Source: Jiangella ureilytica (GTDB lineage Bacteria; Actinomycetota; Actinomycetes; Jiangellales; Jiangellaceae). From it: a DNA stretch of 40,893 nt. The stretch lies in NCBI RefSeq assembly GCF_004348545.1, contig NZ_SMKL01000057.1, positions 1 through 40,893 on the forward strand, written 5' to 3'. The notes beneath the pieces are model-generated. The model worked only from the letters and a program-made list of their open reading frames with translations, was not told the DNA's origin and made no database searches. The first letter of the stretch is position 1; the number at the start of each line of letters is the position of its first letter. The position numbers were made by a program, and so were the translations under genes. Below, in pieces: positions 1 to 8,621 of the stretch.

Positions 1-62
1 AGAGAACCTCGTGATGGCCCGCGAAACGCGCCAAATCCCACATCGCGGACGTACCAGGGCCC

Positions 63-230
63 GCCGACCCCGGACCCGTCGCCAGACTCCCCCCGTCCCC
101 CTGATAGCTGCCCGTTCTTAGGCCGCGCGGGTGCGGTCAAGTCCAAGCGCCCCCAGGGCGCGCGGACTTGAGGGCACCCGGGCGGCTTGAGAGAATGGGC
201 AGCAGGGGGACGGGGAACCCCACCCAACCC
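63..230. repeat. Palindromic dispersed element, copy A
   Basis: This stretch recurs in diverged form at 15622-15812. It folds on itself: CCCCGTCCCCCT (91-102) pairs with AGGGGGACGGGG (204-215). Further in, GGGTGC pairs with GCACCC, AAGTCC with GGACTT, and GCGCCC with GGGCGC around a 3-nt tip near 154. The result is an imperfect hairpin of roughly 125 bp. It ends about 16 bp from the stop codon of the minus-strand membrane-protein gene, so it may end transcription there. It has no coding content. The rest of bases 1-245 shows no other supportable feature. Confidence 0.7.
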
Positions 231-245
231 CACAAGACCCCAAGC

Positions 246-1430
246 TCAAGGAGCGGCGGCTTCGGGCGCGGGCGACGGCTCGATGGCGAGGATGACCGCG
301 GGCATCGCGGGCAGAGCCGACAGGTGCGGGTGCGGCATGCGCGCCGTCCGCCGCCGGGCCCGGGCGGCCACGACCAGCCGGACGGACACCCAGGCCGCCG
401 CCATGAGGGCCGCCGCGACCACTGGGGCGATGAGGATGACGGCGCGGAAGAGGAACACCGTCGGCAGGGCCTCGCCGAGGCTCGCGCCGGCCAGCATGAG
501 CGTCCCGATGAGCGCGGTCTCGGCGGAGCCGATGCCGGCCGGGGTGGGTGTGGCGGCCGAGAGCGCGGTGCCGGCGAGGTAGGCGGCCATGGCGACGCCG
601 ACGCTGATGGGCACGCCGAAGCTCACCGCGGCCAGGGCGAAGCCGGTGGCCAGGCAGGCCGCCGCGGCGAGCTGGGCGGTCAGGGCCGCCAGCGCCAGGA
701 TCGGCCGGGCGCGGACGGCGTCGAGCACGTCGCGCGCCGTCAGGACCAGCCGGCGCCACTTCGAGGGCGGCGCCACCACGGCAGGCAGCGAGGAACCGGC
801 CCGCGCCGTCCGAACGGCCGGGTGGGCGCCGAACCGGGCCGGCGAGGCGGCCACCCGCTCGGCCCGCGCCGCACGGCGTCGCGACAGCCAGCCGGCCAGC
901 AGGCGCACCGCGACGACCAGCAGGGTGGCCAGCGCGACCACCGTCAGCAGTCCGCTCCAGCCCTCGCGCAGCCAGGCCACGCCGAGCAGCAGCCCGCCGG
1001 CGTGGGCCAGGCCGCCGGCCATGGCCCACAGCGCGATGACGCCGGCGGCGGCCGTGTTCGAGGCGCCGCCGCGGTGCAGGGCGGCGGCGAAGACGCCGGC
1101 CGCGCCGACGCCCGCCGGGACGATGCGGTTGGCGACCGTGCCGCCGATGTGGGCGGTGGCGGTCTCGGTCCAGCTCAGGTAGCCGGTGCAGATGGCCCGC
1201 TTGCCGGTGATGGACGCCACCGTCGCGAGCACCCAGAACAGCGCCACGATGAACGGCACGGTGGGGTTGCTGCGCATGGCCGTGACGAGGTTCGGCAGCG
1301 CCGCGGGAACCACGACCAGCCCCACGGCGACGAGTCCGGCGATGATCGCCAGCAGACCGACGACCCGGCGAGTGCTGCAGAGAATCGCACGCCGCCGGGT
1401 CCTCGTGGTGGTCTGCTCGTGGATCGCCAC
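246..1430 (-). CDS. UPF0104/YbhN-type multi-pass membrane protein (flippase-like domain)
   Basis: A 394-residue integral membrane protein resembling the lysylphosphatidylglycerol-synthase transmembrane region (UPF0104, YbhN-like). Seen: about eight hydrophobic segments, beginning with a first helix around residues 17-38. There are glycine/proline-rich motifs such as GGTVANRIVPAGVGAAG and ATPTPAGIGSAETAL, typical of this family. The hydrophilic cytosolic loop in the middle is Arg/Ala-rich. No synthase catalytic domain follows, so the enzymatic half of MprF is absent. Family members are thought to move lipids or polyprenyl-linked substrates, but the substrate here is unknown. I prefer GTG at 1430 because the extension to GTG 1505 is less GC-biased and looks non-coding; neither has a strong ribosome site. 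It is the last gene of the minus-strand envelope cluster. Confidence 0.75.
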   Translation of the reverse strand: MAIHEQTTTRTRRRAILCSTRRVVGLLAIIAGLVAVGLVVVPAALPNLVTAMRSNPTVPFIVALFWVLATVASITGKRAICTGYLSWTETATAHIGGTVANRIVPAGVGAAGVFAAALHRGGASNTAAAGVIALWAMAGGLAHAGGLLLGVAWLREGWSGLLTVVALATLLVVAVRLLAGWLSRRRAARAERVAASPARFGAHPAVRTARAGSSLPAVVAPPSKWRRLVLTARDVLDAVRARPILALAALTAQLAAAACLATGFALAAVSFGVPISVGVAMAAYLAGTALSAATPTPAGIGSAETALIGTLMLAGASLGEALPTVFLFRAVILIAPVVAAALMAAAWVSVRLVVAARARRRTARMPHPHLSALPAMPAVILAIEPSPAPEAAAP

Positions 1431-1532
1431 ACCCCTATGGTGACCGACCGAAACGACCTGAGTCTGTAGTAGAGGCGTACAACTGGCGTCGAAACACCCT
1501 CTCACCAGGACTGTTGACGCGGAAAATTCGCG

Positions 1533-2804
1533 TCAGCCCACGCGCCGCAGCCACGTGAAACCGGTGTTCGCGCCGATGCAGGTCTGCAGGACGACGTCGC
1601 AGCGCTCGCCGCAGGTCCACTGCTCGGCCGGCCCGAGCTCCGCCGCCCGCCCCGGCGCGACGACCCGGTCGACCACCTCGTAGAGGCCGGCCTGCTCCCC
1701 GGTGAGCTGCACGTGGGCGCCCATGGCGAGCTCGTTCCACCAGGCGTTGCCGAGGAAGTCGTGCCCGACGACGAACACGCCGGCATCGACCGACGTGTAG
1801 TGACAGCCGACGCCGTGCGGGAGCGCGTCGACGGCGGCCTGGTCGGCGCAGGACCGCACGGGGATCGTCGCCGCCGAGACCGCCGTCACCGTCACGCCGG
1901 CACTGGTCACCGGCAGGTAGCGGGTGCCGCCGGGGTAGGCGGCGCGGTAGGCGGTGGTCGCGGCCGGGGTGACGGTGGCCGAGGCCGCGCCGTCGGAGCC
2001 GGTCGTCACCGTGGCGACCGCCGTCCAGGATCCGTCCACCCGCGCCTCCACGACGATGTCGCCGATGATCGGGACGGCGTCGGTGTTGTGCCAGCCGACC
2101 GTCAGCACCGCCGCGCCGCCGGCCGCGACCCGGGCGGGCGCCGCCGTCAGCGTCAGCGCCGACTCCATGCGGGTCTCGGCGATGACGGCGACCTCGTCGG
2201 ACACCTGGGGGGCGATCGAGTCGCTGCCGGGGTAGGCGAGCCGGTAGATGGCCGACGCCGCGACGGCGACGCTGGTCGACGCGCGGCCGACGGACGTGGT
2301 CAGCTCGGCGACGGTGGCCCAGGTGTCGCCCTCGGCGCGCTGCAGCAGGACGACGCCGTCGACGCCGTAGCCCGCGCTGTCGATCCAGGTCGCGGTGAAC
2401 ACCTCGGTCGCGCCGGGATCGGTCAGCCCGGGCGCGGTGAGGTAGAGCTCGGTCGGTGCGGGCGCGGCCGGCGCGCCGGGGTCGCCGCCGGGCGGCTGGG
2501 CGGGCGGCGTTCCGGGCGACGACGGCGTGGGCTCCGGCCGGCCGGGGGCGGGACTCGCCGGCTGCGACCCGCCGGAGCCGGCGTCCGGGCCCGCCGGATC
2601 CGTGGCGGGCATTCCCGGTGCGCCGGGCGGTGCGGTCAGCGGCGTCGGCGCGGGGGCGAGGGGATCGTCGGCGGTGTGCGCGACCACCGGATGTGCGGCC
2701 GCGGGCACGTCGGGCAGCGCCGGCCGGCCGGTCGCCGACACGGAGAAGCCGACCGCCGCGGCCAGCGTCAGCATCGCGAGGATGCCGCCCAGGATCCGGT
2801 TCAT
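1533..2804 (-). CDS. Exported protein with two Ig-like repeats and a C-terminal sortase-like domain
   Basis: A 423-residue protein. Residues 1-27 form a signal or anchor helix (ILGGILAMLTLAAAVGFSV). A Pro/Ala/Gly-rich linker extends to about 120. Two beta-rich repeats of about 90 residues follow, each ending in YRLAYPG/YRAAYPG. The last 110 residues resemble a sortase fold: a His in FVVGHDFLGNAWW, the Cys of VVLQTC, and an Arg in WLRRVG, matching the His-Cys-Arg order of sortases and the TLxTC motif. It could process or attach wall proteins, or be a catalytically distinct relative; this is inference. Its ATG overlaps the kinase stop as ATGA, implying translational coupling. It is probably outside the membrane, like the PASTA part of the kinase. 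Confidence 0.75.
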   Translation of the reverse strand: MNRILGGILAMLTLAAAVGFSVSATGRPALPDVPAAAHPVVAHTADDPLAPAPTPLTAPPGAPGMPATDPAGPDAGSGGSQPASPAPGRPEPTPSSPGTPPAQPPGGDPGAPAAPAPTELYLTAPGLTDPGATEVFTATWIDSAGYGVDGVVLLQRAEGDTWATVAELTTSVGRASTSVAVAASAIYRLAYPGSDSIAPQVSDEVAVIAETRMESALTLTAAPARVAAGGAAVLTVGWHNTDAVPIIGDIVVEARVDGSWTAVATVTTGSDGAASATVTPAATTAYRAAYPGGTRYLPVTSAGVTVTAVSAATIPVRSCADQAAVDALPHGVGCHYTSVDAGVFVVGHDFLGNAWWNELAMGAHVQLTGEQAGLYEVVDRVVAPGRAAELGPAEQWTCGERCDVVLQTCIGANTGFTWLRRVG

Positions 2805-4729
2805 CGCTCGCCGCCTCCGCTCGGGTCGGTGGGCCGGTCGGTCGGCTCGCCGAGCGACGGCCCGGTCGGGGTCGACGACGGCGTGCCGCTCGGATCGGGC
2901 GTGGACGTCGACGACGGCGACGCCGGCCCGCTGGGATCGTCGGTGGGCGACGGCCCGACGGCGACCACGAGCGTCACGGTCGAGCCCAGGCGCAGGCTGG
3001 TCCCCGCCGCCGGCTGTACTCCCAGCACCGTCCCCGGCGGCCGGTCGTCCTCGGCCGGCAGCACCTCGACGCCGAACCCGGCGTCCTGCACCTGGGCCCG
3101 GGCGATGCCGATGCCCAGCCCTGTCACGTCGGGAACCACCTGGTTGCCGCTGGCCAGCGTGAGGGCGACGACTGCGCCCGGCTCGAGCGTGGTGCCCACG
3201 CCGGGGTCGCTGGCCAGGACGGTGTCGGCGGGCCGGGCGGAGTCCTCGCGGGTCAGCTCGCCGAGCACGAGGCCGGCCCGCTCGATCATCGCCCGCGCCT
3301 CGGTGAGCGTGGCGCCGTCGAGCTGCGGCACCGAGACCGACGGCCGTGCCTGCGGTCCGCCGGACACCACGATGAGCACCGGTGACTCGGCCGCGACGGA
3401 CTCCCCCGCCGCCGGGTCGGTGCGCACGACCAGCCCGGCGGGCACGGTGTCGTGCGCCTCGGTGCGCACGCTGCCGTCGCGCATGCCCGCGGTGTCGAGT
3501 GCCTGCCGGGCCGCCTCGGTGGTCTGCCCGGCGACGTCGGGGACGGTGACCGACGCCGGCACCACGGGGTCGGGCCGGAAGAACAGCCAGAGCAGCAGCG
3601 CGGCCAGCCCGGTGGTCGTCATGACCAGCAGCGTCACCGGCCAGAGCACCGAGCGCCGCCCGGGCTCCGGCGGGCGGGGCGCGACCAGTGGCCGGGCGTG
3701 CACGATGCAAACCGGCTCCTGCCGCCGTCGTTCTGCCAGCTCGCGCGCCACCGGGACCGGCACGGTCGCCGGGCCCGCCGGGCGCCGGACCGGGGCGAAC
3801 GCCGTCGTCGTCGACACCCGCGGGATGACGGTGGTGGTGCTGTGGTCCGGGCCGGCGGCGCGCAGGCCGGCGGCCACGCGGAGCACCTCGTCGCGCAGCG
3901 CCCCCGCCGTGGCCGGGCGGTCGCCCGGGCGCTTGGCCAGCAGCCGCACCAGCAGCGCGTCGACCTCCGCCGGCACGCCGGGCAGCCGCGACGACGCGCG
4001 CGGCACCAGCGCCGTCACGTGCATCAGGGCGACGTCGCGCACCTCGTCGGCGAGGTACGGCGGCGCGCCGGTGACCAGCGCGAACAGCAGACAGCCGACG
4101 GAGTACAGGTCGCTGCGGCGATCGACGGGGACGCCCTGCGCCTGCTCCGGCGACACGTACGCGACGCTGCCGTGCACCACGTCGGACTCCGTGCGCTGCT
4201 CGCCGATCGCCGCGATGCCGAAGTCGAGGACCTTCACCGCGCCGTCGTCGGTGATCATGACGTTGCCGGGGCTGATGTCACGGTGCACCACCCCGCGCTG
4301 GTGGGCGTGGTCGAGCGCGGCCAGCACGTGCGCCGTCAGGTCGAGGGCGTCCACGGGATCCAGCGGCGGCACCGCGCCACTGGCCAGCAGCGAGCGGACG
4401 GTGCGCCCGCGAACCCGTTCCATGGCGATCCAGGCGATCGTCCGGTCGCCGACCTCGTCGGCGCCGACGTCGTGCACCGTCACGATCCCGGGGTGCGACA
4501 GCATCGCTGCCGCCGTCGCCTCGACCTGGAACGCCGCCTGCGCCCCGGCGTCGGCGGCGAGGTCGGGCCGCAGCACCTTGACGGCGACCGGCCGGCCCAG
4601 GCGGGTGTCGCGGCCGGCGAACACCGTCGCGGACCCGCCGGTGCCCAGGACCTCACCCACCTCGAACCGGCCGCCGAGCACGGTGCCCGGCGGGACCAGC
4701 GGCGGGATGGCGAGGTCGTGGGTGGTCAT
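2801..4729 (-). CDS. Membrane Ser/Thr protein kinase with three PASTA domains (PknB-like)
   Basis: A 642-residue eukaryotic-type kinase. The glycine loop is LGTGGSATVFAG, the ATP lysine is in VAVKVL, the catalytic loop is HRDISPGNVM, the metal loop is DFG, and the activation segment ends in SPEQ. After an Arg/Thr-rich juxtamembrane stretch there is one transmembrane helix (VTLLVMTTTGLAALLLWLFF). Three extracellular PASTA repeats (PDVAGQTT, PQLDGATL, PDVTGLGI) then lead into a Ser/Thr/Pro tail. PASTA kinases sense peptidoglycan fragments or lipid II and phosphorylate growth and wall proteins. Here it does not sit with the classical pknB-pbpA-rodA division cluster but between a lytic transglycosylase and a sortase-like gene, so it is probably a second, specialised kinase. 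The start is 3 bp after the transglycosylase stop. Confidence 0.92.
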   Translation of the reverse strand: MTTHDLAIPPLVPPGTVLGGRFEVGEVLGTGGSATVFAGRDTRLGRPVAVKVLRPDLAADAGAQAAFQVEATAAAMLSHPGIVTVHDVGADEVGDRTIAWIAMERVRGRTVRSLLASGAVPPLDPVDALDLTAHVLAALDHAHQRGVVHRDISPGNVMITDDGAVKVLDFGIAAIGEQRTESDVVHGSVAYVSPEQAQGVPVDRRSDLYSVGCLLFALVTGAPPYLADEVRDVALMHVTALVPRASSRLPGVPAEVDALLVRLLAKRPGDRPATAGALRDEVLRVAAGLRAAGPDHSTTTVIPRVSTTTAFAPVRRPAGPATVPVPVARELAERRRQEPVCIVHARPLVAPRPPEPGRRSVLWPVTLLVMTTTGLAALLLWLFFRPDPVVPASVTVPDVAGQTTEAARQALDTAGMRDGSVRTEAHDTVPAGLVVRTDPAAGESVAAESPVLIVVSGGPQARPSVSVPQLDGATLTEARAMIERAGLVLGELTREDSARPADTVLASDPGVGTTLEPGAVVALTLASGNQVVPDVTGLGIGIARAQVQDAGFGVEVLPAEDDRPPGTVLGVQPAAGTSLRLGSTVTLVVAVGPSPTDDPSGPASPSSTSTPDPSGTPSSTPTGPSLGEPTDRPTDPSGGGER

Positions 4730-4731
4730 GG

Positions 4732-5502
4732 TCAGCTCCAGCTGGCGCGGGCGTAGCCGTTGGCGGTCTCGAGCACCTTCGCGGCGTACTCCGCGGACCG
4801 GTTGTAGGTGAGCACGGCGTGCTGCCAGTCGGCGCCGTCGCTGAGGTCGCCGCCGTCGGCGCACAGGTAGCGCCCGGCCGCGAGAGCCACGTCGTCGAGG
4901 TTGTGCACGTCGCTGACGCCGTCGCCGTTCCCGTCGGCGCCCCACCGCCGCCACGTCGACGGGATGAACTGCATGGGGCCGACCGCGCGGTCCCAGACGG
5001 TGTCGCCGTCGAGCGCGCCGCCGTCGGTGTCGCCGATGGCCGCGACGCCGGGGCCGCCGTCGAGCGCGATGCCGATGATCGGGTCGGCGGTGCGGCCGTC
5101 GGGCTCGACGTGGGTGCCGCCGAACGTCCCGTGGTGCGACTCGACGGCGCCGATGCCGGCCAGCGTCGGCCAGCTCAGCCCGCACGCGGGCTGCTCGTCG
5201 CCCAGCCGCACGGCCGCCGCCGCGTACGAGACCAGCGCGCGGACCGGGATCCCCGTCCGCCCGCCGACCTCGCGGGCCCAGTCCGGCGAGACGCCGAGCT
5301 CGGCCGCCGCTCCCAATTCAGCGGTGACGGGGTCCGCTGCGGGCGCGCTGCCTGCTGGGCCACCCGCGGACTGGCCGATGACGCCGTCGTCGATCGAGGC
5401 GGCGACGATCAGGGGCTGCGCGCTGCCGTCTGGCACGGTCCGGGACACGGCGAGCACCAACCCGACGACGGCGACGATCACGAACGCCGACAGGACGGTC
5501 AT
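4732..5502 (-). CDS. Lytic murein transglycosylase (MltB/SLT_2-like)
   Basis: A 256-residue protein with an N-terminal membrane helix (LSAFVIVAVVGLVLAV), so anchored or secreted. The catalytic glutamate lies in LAGIGAVESHHGTFGG. The family motifs AVGPMQFIPSTWRRWG, the GNGDGVSDVHNLDDVALAAGRYLC block and VLTYNRSAEYA follow in order, as in actinobacterial MltB-type enzymes. It would cleave the MurNAc-GlcNAc bond with formation of 1,6-anhydroMurNAc. The gene lies 16 bp after pstB and 2 bp before the PASTA kinase. The pairing of a wall-cleaving enzyme with a kinase that reads wall fragments suggests a sensing or remodelling unit, which is inference. Confidence 0.88.
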   Translation of the reverse strand: MTVLSAFVIVAVVGLVLAVSRTVPDGSAQPLIVAASIDDGVIGQSAGGPAGSAPAADPVTAELGAAAELGVSPDWAREVGGRTGIPVRALVSYAAAAVRLGDEQPACGLSWPTLAGIGAVESHHGTFGGTHVEPDGRTADPIIGIALDGGPGVAAIGDTDGGALDGDTVWDRAVGPMQFIPSTWRRWGADGNGDGVSDVHNLDDVALAAGRYLCADGGDLSDGADWQHAVLTYNRSAEYAAKVLETANGYARASWS

Positions 5503-5518
5503 GCCGCGGCCGACCCCG

Positions 5519-6382
5519 TCACCCGAACCGCCCGTGCACGTAGTCGCTGGTCCGCTCGTCCTGCGGGCTCTCGAACATCACCGACGTGGGCCCGTGCTCG
5601 ACGATGACGCCGGGGGTGCCGTGCGAGGCGAGGAAGAACGCGCACCGGTCCGAGACGCGGGCCGCCTGCTGCATGTTGTGCGTGACGATGACGATGGTGA
5701 CCTCGGAGACGAGCTCGGCGATGGTCTCTTCGATGCGCCGGGTCGACGTCGGGTCGAGCGCGGAGCACGGCTCGTCCATCAGCAGCACCCGCGGCTGGAT
5801 GGCCAGCGACCGGGCGATGCACAGACGCTGCTGCTGGCCGCCGGAGAGCGCGCCGCCGGGCTCGCGGAGGCGGTCGCGGACCTCCTTCCACAGACCGGCC
5901 TTCGTCAAGCAGGACTCGACGAGGTCGTCCTTGCTGCGCTTCGAGGCGCGCAGCCCGGTCAGCTTGAGCCCGGCCACGACGTTGTCGTAGATCGACATCG
6001 CCGGGAACGGGTTCGGCTTCTGGAACACCATGCCGATCTGGCGGCGCGCGTCGGTGAGCCGCCGGTTCGGGGCGTAGATGTCCTGCCCGTCGAGCATCAC
6101 CTCGCCGGCCAGCGACGCCGACGGGATCAGCTCGTGCATGCGGTTGAGGATCCGCAGGAACGTCGACTTCCCGCAGCCGGACGGGCCGATGAGCGCCGTC
6201 ACCTCACCGGCCCGCATGCTGAGCGAGACGCGGTCGAGCACCTTGTGGGTGCCGAACCAGGCCGAGATCGACCGCGCGTCCAGGCCCGCCAGCGACGCGA
6301 CGTTCGCCGGCGCGCCGTTCGGTGACGGCCGGCTCGCGTGCACGGCGGGGAGGGCGGTGGTGTGGTCGGTCGATGCGGTCAT
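5519..6382 (-). CDS. pstB: Phosphate ABC transporter ATP-binding protein PstB, orphan copy
   Basis: A 287-residue ATPase. Walker A is GPSGCGKST, the Q-loop is FQKPNPFPAMSIYDNV (the PNPFPMSI segment is diagnostic of PstB), the signature is LSGGQQQR, Walker B is LLMDEPCSALDP and the switch is VTHNM. The N-terminus carries an extra 35 or so residues rich in Ala/Pro/Ser before the ABC domain. PstB normally energises PstC/PstA for phosphate import. No pstS, pstC or pstA is in the window, and it is instead the first gene of a wall-related operon. It may serve a remote Pst complex or be a duplicate. The 99 bp upstream contain one GTTCAC hexamer but no convincing repeated PHO box. Confidence 0.9.
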   Translation of the reverse strand: MTASTDHTTALPAVHASRPSPNGAPANVASLAGLDARSISAWFGTHKVLDRVSLSMRAGEVTALIGPSGCGKSTFLRILNRMHELIPSASLAGEVMLDGQDIYAPNRRLTDARRQIGMVFQKPNPFPAMSIYDNVVAGLKLTGLRASKRSKDDLVESCLTKAGLWKEVRDRLREPGGALSGGQQQRLCIARSLAIQPRVLLMDEPCSALDPTSTRRIEETIAELVSEVTIVIVTHNMQQAARVSDRCAFFLASHGTPGVIVEHGPTSVMFESPQDERTSDYVHGRFG

Positions 6383-6481
6383 GCCACCACGGTCGGCGGT
6401 GAGCGTGTGTATGCCGCGAATCCATTCCTTCGCGCGCGTGAACGCCAGACGGACATCGGGGCCGCCGCGGCAGGGCGTCGC

Positions 6482-8362
6482 TCACTCGAACGGCGTCATG
6501 AACTCCGTCGGCGCGAGGGCGCGCTTGCTGATCCGGACGTCGCCGAGGAGACCGTAGAAGCCCTGACCGAAGCCGAGGTCCCAGCCGGTGGCGCCGATGG
6601 TGAACGGCCGGCCGAGCGTCGCGATGCCGTGTGCCGGCTGGCGAGGGTTGCGGGTGATGGGCGAGCCCTCGACCCACACGACCGTCTGCGCGCCGTCGTT
6701 GACCACGGCGACGTGGAACCAGCGGCCGACGGGCAGCGCGTGGCTCCACGAGGTCGGCGAGGCGTCCTCGACGTGCGGGTAGAGGACATACTGCAGGAAC
6801 CGCTCGGGCGACACGTTGAGGCTGCAGGTCGGCTCGAGCGGCGAGTAGCCGGCGGTCTTGCCGGCGTCGCCGGCGCGTCCCTGCCAGCTGAAGATGCCCA
6901 TCCAGGCGTGGTTGCCCTCGAACGGCTCGGGCAACTTGAGGAAGACCTCGATGGTGTAGCCGCCGAGGAACTTCTCCTTGTTGATCGGCGCGTTCGCGAC
7001 GGCCTCGAGGATCGCGCCGCGGTCGGGCGACTGGCCGCCGTCGAAGCGGAGGCTGGCGTGGGTGGGCGCGCCGTCGTGGTGGTCGAGCGAGCGGGTCAGC
7101 AGCCCCGCCGCCGTCGAGTGCAGTCGCCGCACCACCAGGTCGTTGCCCTTGCGGGTGAGGTCCTGGGCGACGGCGCCGTCGGCGACGGTCAGGCCCTCCT
7201 CGACCCGGCCGCGCAGGCCGAGCGCGTCGAAGCGCCAGTAGGCGACGGTGTCCTTGCCGATCACGCGCGTCGGCGGCACCTGCGGCGGCTTCGGCGCCGG
7301 CGCGAAGGCCTCGAACCGCGCCTCGAAGTCGACCGGCAGGCTGAACCGGTCGACGTCGCCGGTGAGCTCGATGACCTCGGCGCCGAGCGGCGGCCGCTCC
7401 CCCGCCTCGCGGGTCAGGAACCACGGCGCGAACGTCTCGACGTCGATGGTCCGGCGGGCCAGGTCGAACTGGTAGAGCCGGATCATGCCGGCTCCGCCGT
7501 AGTAGCGGTCCTGGTAGTTGGTGATGTGCACGTGGACGTCGTGGCCGGCGTCGTTGGTGAGGACGGTACGCCCGGGCGGCCAGTAGTGCCCGCCGAGGGC
7601 CAGGAAGATCTGGTCCTTGCCGCGGATGAGGCCGTCCCACAGTCGCCGCCCGTTGCCGGACAGCTCCGCGGCGCCGTCGTCGTCGGCGTAGGCGAGGTCG
7701 TGGGTGGTGACGATCGCGGGCAGCTTTGCGTGCGCGTCGACGACCCCGCGGGCCCAGGCGAGACCGGCGTCGGAGACCCGCCAGTCCAGGGCGAGCACCA
7801 GCCACTCGCGGCCGGCGGCCGGGATGACGTGGAAGCTGTTGTAGCCGTCGGGCGACGAGCCGCCGTACGTCTGGCTGCCGGCGAAGCGGGACGGGCCGAA
7901 CGCGCGCAGGTACGGGGTGTCGCCGCGCTGGTCGTTGCCGCCGGGGATGTCGTGGTTGCCGGCCAGGACGCTGAACGGCACGACGCCGTCGATCGCCTCG
8001 AACGTCTGGTCGGCGAGGTCGATCTCGTCCTGCGTGCCGTGCTCGGTGATGTCGCCGAGGTGCGTCATGAACGCGACGTTGGCGAGGCCGCGCTGCTCGC
8101 TGAGGTACCGGAACGTCGTGGCCAGCGGCTGCGGGTCGGAACGGTCCTCGTCGAAGAGGTACTGCGTGTCCGGCAGGACGGCGAGCGCGAACCGCGGGCT
8201 CTCCGGGTCGAACCCGGCGGGGTTCGGCGGGACGACGGGCGCGGCGGCCGCGGTGCCGGCGGCGCCGCCGACGAGGCCCGGGACGGCGAGCGCCGCGGGC
8301 GCGGCGATCGCGCCCTGCAAGAGACGACGGCGGGCGACCCCGCCCGAACGGTTGTCAGACAT
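6482..8362 (-). CDS. Tat-exported metallophosphoesterase with C-terminal LamG domain
   Basis: A 626-residue secreted protein. The first 45 residues carry a twin-arginine-type signal (ARRRLLQG, then a hydrophobic Ala-rich stretch). The calcineurin-like phosphoesterase domain shows LPDTQY, HLGDITEHG, AGNHD, VTTHD and GGHYW, the metal-ligand series in which the last GHxH is GHYW. From about residue 420 a concanavalin-like LamG domain follows (GGYTIEVFLKLPE, GRWFHVAVVNDG, LGDVRISKRAL). The substrate is unknown; such fusions are thought to act on extracellular phosphoesters. The start is ATG 8362 because GGAGG lies 7 nt upstream. It stands alone; the 98 bp to pstB hold no clear terminator. Confidence 0.85.
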   Translation of the reverse strand: MSDNRSGGVARRRLLQGAIAAPAALAVPGLVGGAAGTAAAAPVVPPNPAGFDPESPRFALAVLPDTQYLFDEDRSDPQPLATTFRYLSEQRGLANVAFMTHLGDITEHGTQDEIDLADQTFEAIDGVVPFSVLAGNHDIPGGNDQRGDTPYLRAFGPSRFAGSQTYGGSSPDGYNSFHVIPAAGREWLVLALDWRVSDAGLAWARGVVDAHAKLPAIVTTHDLAYADDDGAAELSGNGRRLWDGLIRGKDQIFLALGGHYWPPGRTVLTNDAGHDVHVHITNYQDRYYGGAGMIRLYQFDLARRTIDVETFAPWFLTREAGERPPLGAEVIELTGDVDRFSLPVDFEARFEAFAPAPKPPQVPPTRVIGKDTVAYWRFDALGLRGRVEEGLTVADGAVAQDLTRKGNDLVVRRLHSTAAGLLTRSLDHHDGAPTHASLRFDGGQSPDRGAILEAVANAPINKEKFLGGYTIEVFLKLPEPFEGNHAWMGIFSWQGRAGDAGKTAGYSPLEPTCSLNVSPERFLQYVLYPHVEDASPTSWSHALPVGRWFHVAVVNDGAQTVVWVEGSPITRNPRQPAHGIATLGRPFTIGATGWDLGFGQGFYGLLGDVRISKRALAPTEFMTPFE

Positions 8363-8508
8363 GCGTAACCTCCGATGGGTGCTGCGGATCAGCACTCATC
8401 GGACCAACCGGACATGGCCGACCGGCGACGCGCACGTGGCCACTGGAGTGCGCCCGAACGAATCCCCGCCGACCGCAGCGTGCGTCACCAGCGCAAGCGG
8501 GCTGACCA

Positions 8509-8610
8509 GTGCCGAGGGGCGGAGGATGCGGAGCCGGCGTCAAGTGGCCGCGCCCGATGGACACCACGGTTGGCCGCAGAGCCGGCGCAGCATCCTCCGC
8601 CCCTCGGCAC
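8509..8610. terminator. Large inverted repeat (21-bp perfect arms) after the FtsX permease gene
   Basis: Bases 8509-8529 are the exact reverse complement of 8590-8610. Beyond them, an interrupted GCCGGC-containing extension pairs across a 60-nt loop. It lies 12 bp beyond the permease stop codon and before the phosphoesterase promoter, so it probably works as a transcription terminator for the ABC operon. The loop is larger than in ordinary intrinsic terminators and no U-tract follows, so another role is possible. Confidence 0.6.
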
Positions 8611-8621
8611 GAAACCAGTCC

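Noticed and set aside
1713-4811. A 1032-codon open frame on the plus strand
   Set aside because: It mirrors the sortase-like and kinase genes, which have clear family motifs on the minus strand.
5519-8362. A phosphate-starvation regulon joining pstB and the secreted phosphoesterase
   Set aside because: I found only a single GTTCAC near pstB and no repeated PHO box at either start.
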